Shown: positions 12,153 to 23,099 of the stretch, one piece after another
Layout of the letters: the number at the start of each line of letters is the position of its first letter
Numbering within the stretch: position 1 is the first letter of the stretch
NCBI RefSeq assembly: GCF_000764305.2
Contig: NW_025932894.1
Location: 157,470 to 221,469 of the forward strand
DNA from: Hyalella azteca
Lineage: Eukaryota > Arthropoda > Malacostraca > Amphipoda > Hyalellidae
Direction: 5' to 3'
DNA: 64,000 nucleotides
The notes under the pieces: generated by a model
The model's database searches: none
Told to the model about the DNA's origin: nothing
What the model saw: the letters and a program-made list of their open reading frames with translations, nothing else
Translations under genes and position numbers: made by a program

Positions 12153-15100
12153 TTATGCGTCGATGGCGATGCCAGTTTTTTCAGAGATCCAGTCTAGGTA
12201 GTGGGTGACGCGGGTGAAGGCATCCGGGTAGCCGGTTTCACAGCCGGTGCTGGAGCCGTAGGATACAATGCCGCGGGTGTAGGTCTTGCCGCCGTCGACG
12301 TAGTTCAGGGGTCCGCCGGAGTCACCCTGGAGTTTAGGACATGCAAGTAGAGGGCCTCGAGAACAGTGCCTCAATACTTCTTATGGAATATTGGTATGAT
12401 TCAATTTCAATTCTTTAGACAAGATTCAGAATTTAAAAAGTTCTTATATTCACATACGACAGAGAATCTTTCATTTCATAATCGTCTATAAATGAAAAAA
12501 GTAATTTCTCAGATAAGTTCCCGAGTTTAGTGAATTTATTGATTTATACGCATTTTATAAATTCAGAGGCGTAAAATCTGCGTTATCAATGAAATAAAAT
12601 TTCACACGTTCATTTAACGTATTATCCACTTGGTTCATGTTTAGAATGACCAAGTTTGAAGATTTAACGCTCACATTGCAGGTTCCCTTGCCTCCTGTAG
12701 AGTCGATGCAGATCACGTCAGGAGTCACTGAGGCCCCGTAGTAGGTACCACAGACTTCGTTACTCTCAACCGGCACGACGACCTGGCGCAGCACGTCGCT
12801 GATGGAGCTTTGAGCTATGAACAAAGAAATATTACCTTGGAATATTGGAATGTCCTTATATATAAATCCTTGGAATGTCCTTATATATAAATCCTTGGAA
12901 TGTCCTTATATATAAATCTTTTAGTTGGAAGGATCTATGAATACGTATGTAATAAGCAAATGTTCAAGCAGTAACAATAGTTTCATGCAAATTAAAATAT
13001 ACAACTTGAAAGTTTGTAGCCACCAACACGGCGTTTTATTTGAATTTAAATCTAAATTGTACGTCATGTTTTACCATCAGAGGGACGTCCCCAGCCAGAG
13101 GGGTTGACCAGAACTCCGGCCTGGAGCTCGGGAGCGCTGGCGGCGGGCAGGCACACGGGCGCGATTTCGGCTGAGGAAAAGGGACATGGGTCCTCAAAAC
13201 TTTTTACATCAAAGATGATTGGTAACTCGTTATAAATTAAAAGTGAGTGTATGGATAATTCAGGTTTTAGTACAAATCTATCGCATGAAAAATAATAGTA
13301 CGCAGACGCGCCAATGCAAACATAAATTTCAACCAGTATATATAGATACGGCCGAATCAATATCAAACACAATTTCAGCTAAGAATCATGCTGCATACTG
13401 CACAGCACACAAATTAAATAAAAATAATACGAGTTTAAAAATATGTGTTTAAAGACAACACTTCTAAAAAGGCCATTGTCTCTAATGTTACACATGTACA
13501 ATGAAATTCTTATTTTATTTTTACATATTAAACAAAGTAATTTACAACTTTTTTAATATTAAAAAAAGTTTTAAATTTGCAATATTATTCGTTCTATCAA
13601 GTGATGCATGCATTGTCTCCGACTTTACGCAGGTGTACAAAATTTCAGATTGATTGGACGAGTAGAAGTGTGTTAAATATCGATTATTTAATTTGTAGCA
13701 GACAAACAAACAAACAACAAGAAATGAAGTTAAAGAGAAATGTTGTAATAGTCGTCCGATTATCAGCGGCCGATCGTCGGTCGCTTGTTTGGGCACCGAT
13801 TTGATTTTATTGATCGTATTCAAAAATCTATTTTTGAGAGCGGCGTAACCTTGAAGCAAAGCAACACTCACCCGACCAGGTTAGCTTCTCAGGCAGGTGG
13901 ATGATGGCAACGTCGTTCCTGATAAGGATGCTACCCCAGTCTTCGTGGACCGTGAAGTCGGTGGATGTTAGCGTCACCTGAGATGGTTCGTTTTGCCGGA
14001 TGTTGTGGGCACCGGCGACAACATCAACACTTCGTGCGCTGTTGAGTGAACACTAAATGATAGGAAACAATTCTTCTTATTGAAGGTTCCGTTAAGAATT
14101 TTTGTCTATTTTCATCTAAGTTGAAAAAAGTTATTTAGAAAGTCCGTGCATATATGAATCGATTTTCTCGTACTATCACTATTGTTTGGTTTTAAATCCT
14201 GGGGTTTCTAATGGGCTCAAAATTATCCTTGCATGATAATTGGAGAAGATTTTCACAGTAAACTTCGAACATCAGCTCATGAAAAACTTAAAAATATAAA
14301 TAGCTCACTTCATTTAGGTATTTTCTGAAATAACCGAATATCGATAAAGGAAATTCCCGAGCAACACTACAGTGTAGTAATTATTCATGCAGCCTCATCT
14401 CCTAGGTTGAAATCCTCACCCGTCCATGCAGTGCGCCGCTGTCAGAATCCATTGGTCATCAATGATGGAGCCTCCGCAGAAGTAAATGTCGTCGATGAAG
14501 AGGGCGACCATCCAGGGGTAGGAGTGTGGCACGGCCTCCTCGCCTCCCACAATGCGGTCCTGAGCGGGTACCGGACCGCAGCCCTCAACTGGAGGCAAAA
14601 TTTTAGCTCGAATGATTGCAAATAATTTGATCTTACAAACCCCACCTATCTCGTCGAAAGGCAAAATTTTTTGTCTAAAAGTTAAACTTCTTCTTTCAGC
14701 TCATGAATGCCAGTTCTTGACTGCGGAAAAGACACTGAGTCATTCGTTAATTCAGTTGTATACGAGGATATTGGATAAATCTTCTGTGGTTAGTGATTGA
14801 AATATCTAAATTTTACGTACAGATGACAATCTTTTCGGGGGAAATGCGCGGATAAACATTGAGTCCAGCAAAGCTGTCGAGCAAAAGATGAACTACTTCT
14901 TAAAATCAACTGCTTTGAGTAGCTATGCCTCATTCACAAACAGGTTATCGAACGTACCCTGTCGGGTGCCGGGGGTGTACACTCTGGGGACGTAGGAATC
15001 GATGACCTGCTTGTAGGGCACGGCGTGCACGTTGGGGGAGACGGTGAGGTGACGTGGGGTCCAGCGCCACTCCACCCCCGCTGCGGGGTTACCCGCCTGG

Positions 15101-15698
15101 TCAAAAACTTACTTTTCAACTCACGATAATCATAATTTTAACCGATTTAAGGAATTACTGATGTTCAACTTATTAAAACAATCATCCATTACGTTTTAAT
15201 TGTCTGTTTGTGGCCTCACAATATTCTTCCTGCTAGCCTATCAAATACTGTATCTCTTGCCAGATTCAACGTGCATACTTTACATAGTTCTTGCAACACG
15301 CATATTGTACATCTCCCCTCTATCCGTCTATATATAGACTGATAGAGAGTATATATATAGACTCTATGTATCTCCTTTATATCCGTCTCTACTAGTGTTG
15401 TCTTTTTTGGGATCGAAATCAAACTGAACGAACATTTGCTCTAGTATTCTTTGGTGATAATTAATTTTCTTAGTTCCAGAAATCAACGAAAAAATCTAGT
15501 TTTACTACAAAAGTCTTCGTTTCATTAAACAATAAATTTTTATAGCAAACGTGAAAGAATTCTTCTAACCAAATGTAAATCCGTTACCTAATCGTATAAA
15601 TACTAGATAGATAGTAGATATTAGAATCATGAACTCAATAATATACATACAGCATAAGCGGTGCAGCAGATCACAGCAACGACGACCGCCTTGAACAT
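12153..15698 (-). CDS. Brachyurin-like chymotrypsin-family serine protease B
   Basis: A complete 310-residue S1 protease zymogen. Exons: 15651-15698, 14958-15096, 14420-14588, 13872-14038, 13075-13170, 12675-12814, 12153-12326, with splice phases identical to gene A. A 16-residue signal peptide ([16 protein letters not shown]) is followed by a propeptide with Cys and QDR, then [14 protein letters not shown]. Triad: TAAHC, RNDVAI, CNGDSGGP. Gly189 and Asp226 are present. Exons 2, 3, 5 and 7 and the start of intron 6 are close to gene A, while most of exon 4 ([12 protein letters not shown]) matches gene C instead, suggesting gene conversion or unequal exchange. Exon 6 is one codon shorter than in A. 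Intron 5 carries a 25-bp sequence repeated three times just upstream of exon 6. All parts are intact, so I expect it to be expressed. Confidence 0.93.
12849..12920. repeat. 25-bp tandem triplet in intron 5 of protease B
   Basis: The unit beginning CCTTGGAATGTCCTTATATA occurs three times with almost no change. It lies 35 bases upstream (in gene sense) of the exon 6 acceptor. A and C lack it at this place. Confidence 0.85.
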
Positions 15699-15744
15699 CT
15701 TGAAGGAGAGACCTAAGACTTGGTTTGATGAAGCATACGGCTAG

Positions 15745-15751
15745 ATTTATA
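15745..15751 (-). promoter_or_regulatory. TATA box of protease B
   Basis: TATAAAT on the minus strand about 47 bases before the ATG, with a TTCATC initiator-like site between. It is equivalent in position to the boxes of genes A and C. Confidence 0.65.
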
Positions 15752-15799
15752 GCCGTGTTTTTACTTGAGACAGCTGAAAAATTTGGATTTGTTCCCAAG

Positions 15800-17137
15800 C
15801 AACGGGGAATTCTTAGGAAAAACTCATCACAATCTTTCTGATTCACACGACAGCAGTATCATGTTTGTGCAGTACAACTACCATCTCGTGAGAATGCTGT
15901 CTCATCCTCGTAAGATTTCCCTGCGTTTCGTGGAAAGGTAAATCTTCTCAAATCAAGTATGTAACATTTGCTTGTAATACTAATCATGGCATCTTTTTTT
16001 CAAAAACATCATTTAAAACATCAGATCCACATTTTTCCAGATGTATTAAAGCCACATCCTATAAATTTTAGTTATCTTAAATCTTAAAAATTTTATTTAA
16101 AATATCATCCGTCAATTGAGAATCTGTGCACTTGATACTCTGGGGAATGGATTCGAATTTTGTCACTATTTTTCCCACCTTTCCTCAGTGAACTCGCGAT
16201 CATGGCTCAAACTTCAGACTCAAAACGAGCCTACTTAAGGACCCTTGCTGGAATTTGTACCTGCATTTCTATGATTTGAAGGATGTATCTGTGTCGTGAT
16301 ATGCATTACGTAATCACTGTATTTAGATCGAAATATGCATCAAGTGTAGGACTGTACCAGTGGGTGCGCCGTACCTGTACTGCTATGTATGCACAAAACA
16401 GAGGACTGTATTAGTGAGTGCACCATACTTTAAGGTCTGAACGTCGTGTTAGGTTGATTTAATAGGGATCAAAGTAGAGGCTTTCTAGTGAATATCGTAC
16501 CAAAGTCATTTATGACCTCTTCATACAAATTTTAAATCTTACACAAAAATAAAAAAATGGCTCGTCATGTACATCAGTGTATTTCAGACACATGCCTAGA
16601 ATTGCCAACACCCACTTTACTCTTCGAAACGTTTAGGTTAAAAATGAATAGAGCGGTGTGGGGCTTTTTGCTAACTTCGAATTCTTTTTTGCAGCTGAAT
16701 CATAGCCTCCTTAGTTGGTACACGAAATAACAATTATTGACCTTGCTACAGCCAGCCTCTGTCATGTGGAAGAAGACAGTAATGCAATTGCGATAAGAAA
16801 ATAATGGGTTGCGATTATTAAAAATTAAAGCCAATTACTGTGTAAAGTGGGTTTTTAATTCAGAACTCCTGTAGAAAACTGAGGGTATCCTACCTTCACT
16901 TTGTAAGTTTCATATCTCATTGGGTTCCTCTAGTCTAAGTATTTCTAACTGAACTTCCAATTTGAATTCATTTAATGAATCTGATATTAGTTCTCAGTAA
17001 TACGTGCACGCGCGGCAGTTTCGTAGCTTAACCCTCTGACTTTGTTGTTTGATGACTCGAATCAATAATCCTACCTTCTCCGAGTCCATTACTTTCTCCA
17101 TAACCATCTACCTTCTCCGTCTCGTGTTCTAAATACC
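15800..17137. other. Upstream spacer of protease B; left flanking repeat
   Basis: No gene seen. Positions 16870-17035 resemble 18191-18388 in the same orientation (both begin GTAGAAAACTGA and later share CTTCCAATTT and GCAGTTT.GTAGC/GCAGC words). These copies bracket the 29-bp array and may be ends of one non-autonomous element that contains it. Confidence 0.5.
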
Positions 17138-17966
17138 AGTCCATTATACAAACCATCTCTCCGCAAGGAATCCATTACTAGCCATCTATACGCGAGGAGT
17201 CCATTACTTACCATCTATCCGCAAGGAGTCCATTACTAACCATCTATCCGCAAGGAGTCCATTACTAACCATTTCTCCGCAAGGAGTCCATTACTAATCA
17301 TCTATCCGCAAGGAGTCCATTACTAACCATTTCTCCGCAAGGAGTCCATTACTAACCATTTCTCCGCAAGGAGTCCATTACTAACCATCTATCCGCAAGG
17401 AGTCCATTACTAACCATCTATCCGCAAGGAGTCCATTACTAACCATCTATACGCGAGGAGTCCATTACTTACCATCTATCCGCAAGGAGTCCATTACTTA
17501 CCATCTATCCGCAAGGAGTCCATTACTTACCATCTATCCGCAAGGCGTCCATTACTTACCATCTATACGCGAGGAGTCCATTACAAACCATCTCTCCGCA
17601 AGGAGTTCATTACAAACCATCTTTCCGATAAGAGTCTATTACTAACCACCGCTCCGCAAGGAGTCCATTACTTACCATCTATACGCGAGGAGTCCATTAC
17701 TAACCATTTCTCCGCAAGGAGTCCATTACTAACCATCTCTCCGAAAAGAGTCTATTACTAACCATCGCTCCGCGAGGAGTCCATTACTTACCATCTATCC
17801 GCAAGGAGTCCATTACTAACCATTTCTCCGCAAGGAGTCCATTACTAACCATCTATACGCAATGAGTCCATTACTAACCATCTATACGCGAGGAGTCCAT
17901 TACTAACCATCTACACGCAAGGAGTCCATTACTAACCATCTCTCCGCAAGGAGTCCATTGCTAACA
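17138..17966. repeat. 29-bp minisatellite, about 28 copies
   Basis: The unit is 29 bp, approximately GAGTCCATTACTAACCATCT followed by ATCCGCAAG. Copies differ by small substitutions (CTATCC, TTCTCC, CTATACGCG variants). Some adjacent copies share variants, which indicates local duplication of blocks. The unit is not a multiple of three and has stops, so it is not coding. Confidence 0.95.
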
Positions 17967-20223
17967 TTCTCTAAGTAAGCACTCAGTTGACCGTCATCTT
18001 TTGAACCTTATCGGAGACATCGTGGCTTACTAGTCATAATGGAACCTACCAATCATTCCTTTTCACCTATTCAAATCTTTTCTGTGAGCCATTAAAATAT
18101 TCTCTCTAAGCCATTAGAGAATATCGATGCGATCGGAGATTGGCGGTGGCTAAACTTTGGGCAATGAAAGGCCACGGCGAACCACACAGGTGTAGAAAAC
18201 TGAAGGTATCTTCCTATACCTTCACTTAGTTCTGATAACTCGGCGATGTATGATATTAACACCCCAAACCATTTCTGACCAGACTTCCAATTTAATAATT
18301 TTGATTGAATTACTTGATTAAATAAAGCTTTAATTTTCCTTTATATAATTTCGAGCACACGCAGCAGTTTGGCAGCTGAGCCATTCTTAATTCTTGTATA
18401 ACGACTCGAAAAACAAAACTTCCCTTCCCCAGTTCCGCGTCCCAGCAAGCAGTTCCACTCAAACGTTTACTCAGTCAGCACACAGGATTTATCATTTCTT
18501 CATCTTCTCCCTTGGTGCTGACACCATATCTTCATCTTCTCCTTTATCTTCTCGTCTCCCTCAAGATATCAGACACCAACTTATTGTATTTTAGGCTCGT
18601 CTCTATGAACTAGTAGAGACCTGCGGAGCGATCGGGGTTTGGTGGGGCTAACATTCGGGCGCTGAAGAGGACACGGTGGACCAAACTGGTACTGTCGCTG
18701 ATGCATTCGGGACTTGAGCCCTACCAGGAGTATCAGGAGGGACTTCCCGTCGGCACGGCATGAAGTACTGGCGCCACGGCGCCCACTGACAGGCCTTCAG
18801 GAAAACTAGACTCGCTTGTGGCCTTCCACGGGAGGGTAGAACCATCACTGAAAGAAGTAATTAAAATTGGAAGTCTGGTCCCAATATGTACTGTTTATTT
18901 ATTGCTAATACTGATCCATGTCAACTAAGCAGTAATCAGCAACACTAACTTAGTATCGTCGTTTCTCTATATCTTATTAATCCCTTTTAATGCGACAGCC
19001 AGGTTTGCTTGTGAAACATCTTCGATTCAAACAGTTGATCTCGAGTTTTTAGCGCATTTTCTCATTTAAGGAAAAAATGCACTATTGTGCTCGCCATGTC
19101 CGTCTGTCTGTCTGCCTGTCCGTCCGTCCGTCTGTCCGTGACCTCAAGTTTTCGTCAACGAGAAAATGCGCTCTCTGTCACTCACTGCAGTGAGTACTGA
19201 GTTATATTTTTTGTACAGCTGGGGCACTCATTTTCTGCTGATGTGTGATCATAAGCGCGAGAGGTGTGTCAACTCGTAGCCACTGCCATCCTCGGCTCCC
19301 GGGACACAACTTGGGATTATCGCTTAGTGAATAAAATTTATTCGATTATTTTCACTTATTGAACATCCACTCGTCTGCGTTTTTCAACAGCTCCCGTTCA
19401 CGAATTGGCTGTCGTAACTCGTGGAGAGATATGCGCACTATAGTTTTGTACAAAGGTGAAGCAAATGATAATCATGGATATGATTCATAATACAAGCGGA
19501 CTAAAGGAAAGGATTATTGCACTTGAATATACTAAAAATAATGATATCATCATCCAATGGTTCGCTAATAAGTAATTTTTCTTATATAACTGCATATGAA
19601 CGTTTTCCAAATATTACTACCAATAAATACGGCCTAATTTTTTATGAGCCCTTTCTTCTTTACAGAATATGTCCTCAAATTTGGGGGTGGGATATAATAT
19701 TATTACTATTCAGCTTCAATTTCAATAAGTCCCCGAAGAATATTCCCCAAATTGAGAGTAATTTCCTATAAGAGAAAAAGCTTCCTAAGCTATCCCCTAG
19801 TGAGCAAACAAAACAGTAGCTAACAATATAAAGTTCTTCTTCGCCGGCTTCGCTTGAATTGCAGCGTTCATGTGAGGCAAATTAAGGCTGAGGGTGGTTT
19901 TAATGAATATCATTTTTAATGTCGTAGGTCCTTTTCGCTGCGTTTTCTTCATCGGCTCAAGTTCATGTTTTTCATACCAGTAGCACTCAACGCATACGTT
20001 TTTCTTTCATTAGTTTTTATTATCCTACAGTATTAGGGCGGTAAGATAACTAGGTTATTCTAAAGTTGGCTTATCACTTTTGGATTCAGAAGGAGTAATG
20101 TTCTTTAATGTTCTTTTAATTTGGTTACGATCTTTTTTGAGCGTTTGCGTGCGAACAACTCTCCCCATTCATTTATCTATGAAGCTTCTACATTCTATTC
20201 ATATTTAGGAATGGAAAAGTAAT
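17967..20223. other. Spacer downstream of protease C with repeat fragments
   Basis: No gene seen. Positions 18118-18200 and 18605-18690 are diverged direct repeats. The word CCAGACTTCCAATTT at 18288 recurs inverted at about 18862 and again near 21795, which suggests ends of a small element family. Open frames near 18650-18850 and 19517-19771 have no recognisable protein. Confidence 0.45.
19051..19172. mobile_element. Small palindromic MITE with (GTCY)n core
   Basis: The ends AGCGCATTTTCTC (19051-19063) and GAGAAAATGCGCT (19160-19172) are exact inverted repeats. They enclose a tetranucleotide tract of GTCC/GTCT units (about 19098-19138). A near-identical half copy lies inverted at 44588-44656, next to a single N. 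Confidence 0.7.
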
Positions 20224-20229
20224 TTTATT
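20224..20229 (-). terminator. Polyadenylation signal of protease C
   Basis: AATAAA on the minus strand, 44 bases after the TGA stop. Confidence 0.6.
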
Positions 20230-20272
20230 CATAAATTATATTTCTGCAGCAATTTTTAAAAATCCATAATGC

Positions 20273-23034
20273 TCATGGGTCAATGGCGATGCCAGTTTTT
20301 TCCGCGATCCAGCTGAGGTAGTGGGTGACGCGGGTGAAGGCATCTGGGTAGCCGGTTTCACAACCGGTGCTGGAACCGTAGGAAGTGATGCCGCGGGTGG
20401 TGGTCTTGCCTCCGTTCACGTAGTTCAGGGGTCCACCGGAGTCACCCTGGAGTTCATACGAATCAAAAAACTTATTAATGTCAAGGAAGAGTGAAATTTA
20501 TTTTGTTTCTCAAAAAAACTGCACCTCATTCGTTCTAAGTTAATGGAGAAACACATTTTATTTAATTTTATTTACACCGTTATTGGCATGTAAATTTTGG
20601 ATTACATGAAGGCTAATAAATTATATAAAGGAAGGGTGAACTTACGCTGCAAGTTCCATGGCCTCCCGTGGTGTCGATGCAGATAACGTCTGGGGTGACA
20701 GAGCCAGGGTAGGACTGCGCGCAGACATCGTTGTCCAGGACTGGCACGGTCACCTGGCGCAGCACGGGGCTGATGGATGACGAGTCTGAAGAAACGTATT
20801 GTTTAAAATTATATATATTGCAATACTCAATTCTTGTGGCTAGTTAACCCCACATTCAATTGTTCTATGCGGACTGTCGTTCCACGAGTTTACACATTTC
20901 AGTATTTGGAGGTAAAATTTGTTCTCCCGAATTGCATGGTACTGTGTACTCTAGTGCAGTACAGTTTGGCTGAAAAATTTCCTCACCATCAGAGGGAAGA
21001 CCCCAGCCCGAGGGGTTGACCAGGTCGCCAGCCACGAGCTCGGCGTCGCTGTATGAGGGCAAGCAAACCGGCGCAATTTCAGCTGAGGGAAGAAAACAAC
21101 ATGGCTTACTATTTCAGCTGAGGGAAGAAAACAACATGGCTTACTATTTCAGCTTAGGGAAGAAATCAATATGGCGTATTATTATTTTGAGTCAGAAACC
21201 AATGAAGAAAGTCTCTGATGTATCGCCTTGCTCACAGTATTATTTTCCTTCTGAAATATTTTTAATCAAACAACACTAATGACGTACAGCTCAACTTCCA
21301 CTGAGCAATTGTAGACAATAATAATTGAAGAATATCCTTCTGATGAAAATTTTAGGACTTGAGATTCACAATGAATGTATGTTGCTTAACTAAATTTGTT
21401 GGCATTTGAATAGGGGCTGCACAAATCTCCAAAAGGGGCTGCACAAATCTCCAACAGGAGCTGCACAAATCTCCGTTCATAACACATCAGAAACACATAA
21501 TTCAAATTGTGCTCTCACGAGTCCATGTTAGAGGCGTTGGCAGCTTGAGGAGCGCAATGTCGTTTCTGATGAGAATGCTGCCCCAGTCTTCGTGGACGTA
21601 GAATTCCGTGGATGTTATGGTTACCTGAGTGGGCTCGTTTTGTTGGATGTAGTGGGCACCTGCCACCACATCAACAGTCCGCGCACTGAGAAGAGAACGC
21701 CATTATAGAGGTAAGATGTAAAAACTAATGTACATTGTTCGTGTAAGCTCAAATAAATACCAATTCAAATTCATCGTGTCCTTGTGCCTGAAAAAATTAA
21801 TGAAAATTGGAAGTCTCGTCTCAACATTGTTTATTTAATGCTGTAAGTGTTCGATAACTCTGGACTATTTGACCTTAGAATTATTCTTCTCTCCTCATTC
21901 TATGGAGAATTGATCAGAGTTTCTTATGTATGTAATGATGAATGCACTATGCTCAGATACTCGTGCACATTTTTCATGTGTACTGAATGTCTTATTTGAA
22001 AATATTTTAAAATATTGAATTAAAGAGCAAAGGTAATCAATTTCAATAAAATACAAGAATTGTGAAATTGATATGAATACAAATCTTGCTTCCCATCTAA
22101 ATTATGATTATGACAGCGAAAGCAATCTTCCAGTTGCTCAAGTATTGAATGTAAAACTATGGTTGGAAGTAACACTAGAAGAAATCATCATAATATCAGG
22201 AGGAAGCCACGTACTTATCCAAGCAGTGAGCAGCCGTCAGGATCCATTCCTTGTCGATGATGGAGCCGCCGCAGAAGGTGGCGATGTTGATGAAGAGGCC
22301 GACCATCCAGGGGTAGGAGTGAGGCACGGCCTCTTCACCGCCCACAATGCGGTCCTGAGTTGGCACGGGACCGCAGCCCTCAACTGTTGTCAAAAGTGAA
22401 TAATCTTTCATTATTCGTCTCATAGTCCATTTAAATTGAAGTTATTCGTGCATCTGATTGGTTTAAATTACAAGTGCAAACAAAAAAAAATTGCATAATC
22501 CTTAGTACGCCGGCATTGTAGTGAGCTCTAATCACGCACCGACTCGAGTGCCAGAAAATTTTTCCTTGGGCACGTAGGTATCGATGACGCTCTTGTAGGG
22601 CAAGGCCCTGACGTTGGGGGTGACTGTTAGGTGAAGAGGAGTCCAGCGCCAAGGCACGCCAGCGGCAGGATTGCCCGCCTGGCCGTTAATTAAAGATTTT
22701 AATCAAACAATTCCCGTCGTAAACAAAGGCTACTTGAAAGCGTTTGGATCTGTTACTAGTCTTACAGACAAATAAGTGATGTTAAGTTCTGTCACTTCAG
22801 GCCAATTTAACTATTCGACACGGGTCAAAAATTGATTTCAAAATTTCCATTCAAAGTTTTTCTAATTTTTTATTGACAAGTCGACGTTGTTTCAGTGCAA
22901 AAAAGTAATTAAAAAAACTTGAAGACAAGCGTTTTACTAATAGTCTGGAAGGAAATAAAGCTAAATTATGAATGTATACTTACAGCCAAGGCTGCGCAGC
23001 ACACCAGTGCAACCACGACCGACTTGATGAACAT
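20273..23034 (-). CDS. Brachyurin-like chymotrypsin-family serine protease C
   Basis: A complete 311-residue S1 protease zymogen, the most diverged of the three. Exons: 22984-23034, 22540-22678, 22215-22383, 21519-21685, 20987-21082, 20646-20785, 20273-20446, with the same phases as A and B. Signal peptide [17 protein letters not shown], then [12 protein letters not shown], then a propeptide ending CGPVPTQDR before IVGG. Triad: TAAHC, RNDIAL, CSGDSGGP. Gly189 and Asp226 are kept; Lys188 of A and B is His here. It differs in the loop after IVGG ([12 protein letters not shown]) and in GITSYG near the S1 pocket, so its preference may differ slightly. Intron 4 contains a triplicated copy of its own acceptor (21076-21180) and a 22-bp triplet. 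Intron 6 shows no similarity to the A and B introns, so C split off first. Confidence 0.93.
21076..21180 (-). repeat. Three 35-bp copies spanning the exon 5 splice acceptor of protease C
   Basis: Units start at 21076, 21111 and 21146. The first contains the acceptor and the first bases of exon 5. The next two, further into intron 4, repeat the pyrimidine tract plus AG and the CTGAAAT start of the exon (CCCTCAG, CCCTCAG, CCCTAAG). Using an outer copy would add 35 or 70 bases and shift the frame. Confidence 0.9.
21413..21474. repeat. 22-bp tandem triplet in intron 4 of protease C
   Basis: GGGGCTGCACAAATCTCCAA repeats three times with minor changes about 45 bases downstream of the exon 4 donor, in gene sense. 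Confidence 0.85.
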
Positions 23035-23082
23035 CTTACAAGAACAAATGATGCCTGCTAACAACAGGCTGAAGCAGGCTGC

Positions 23083-23090
23083 TATATATA
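23083..23090 (-). promoter_or_regulatory. TATA box of protease C
   Basis: TATATATA on the minus strand about 50 bases before the ATG, followed by an initiator-like TTCAGCC. It matches the layout of genes A and B. Confidence 0.65.
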
Positions 23091-23099
23091 AGCGAAACT

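Noticed and set aside
17138..17966. CRISPR-like array
   Set aside because: Units are contiguous 29-bp tandem copies without unique spacers, in a eukaryotic context.
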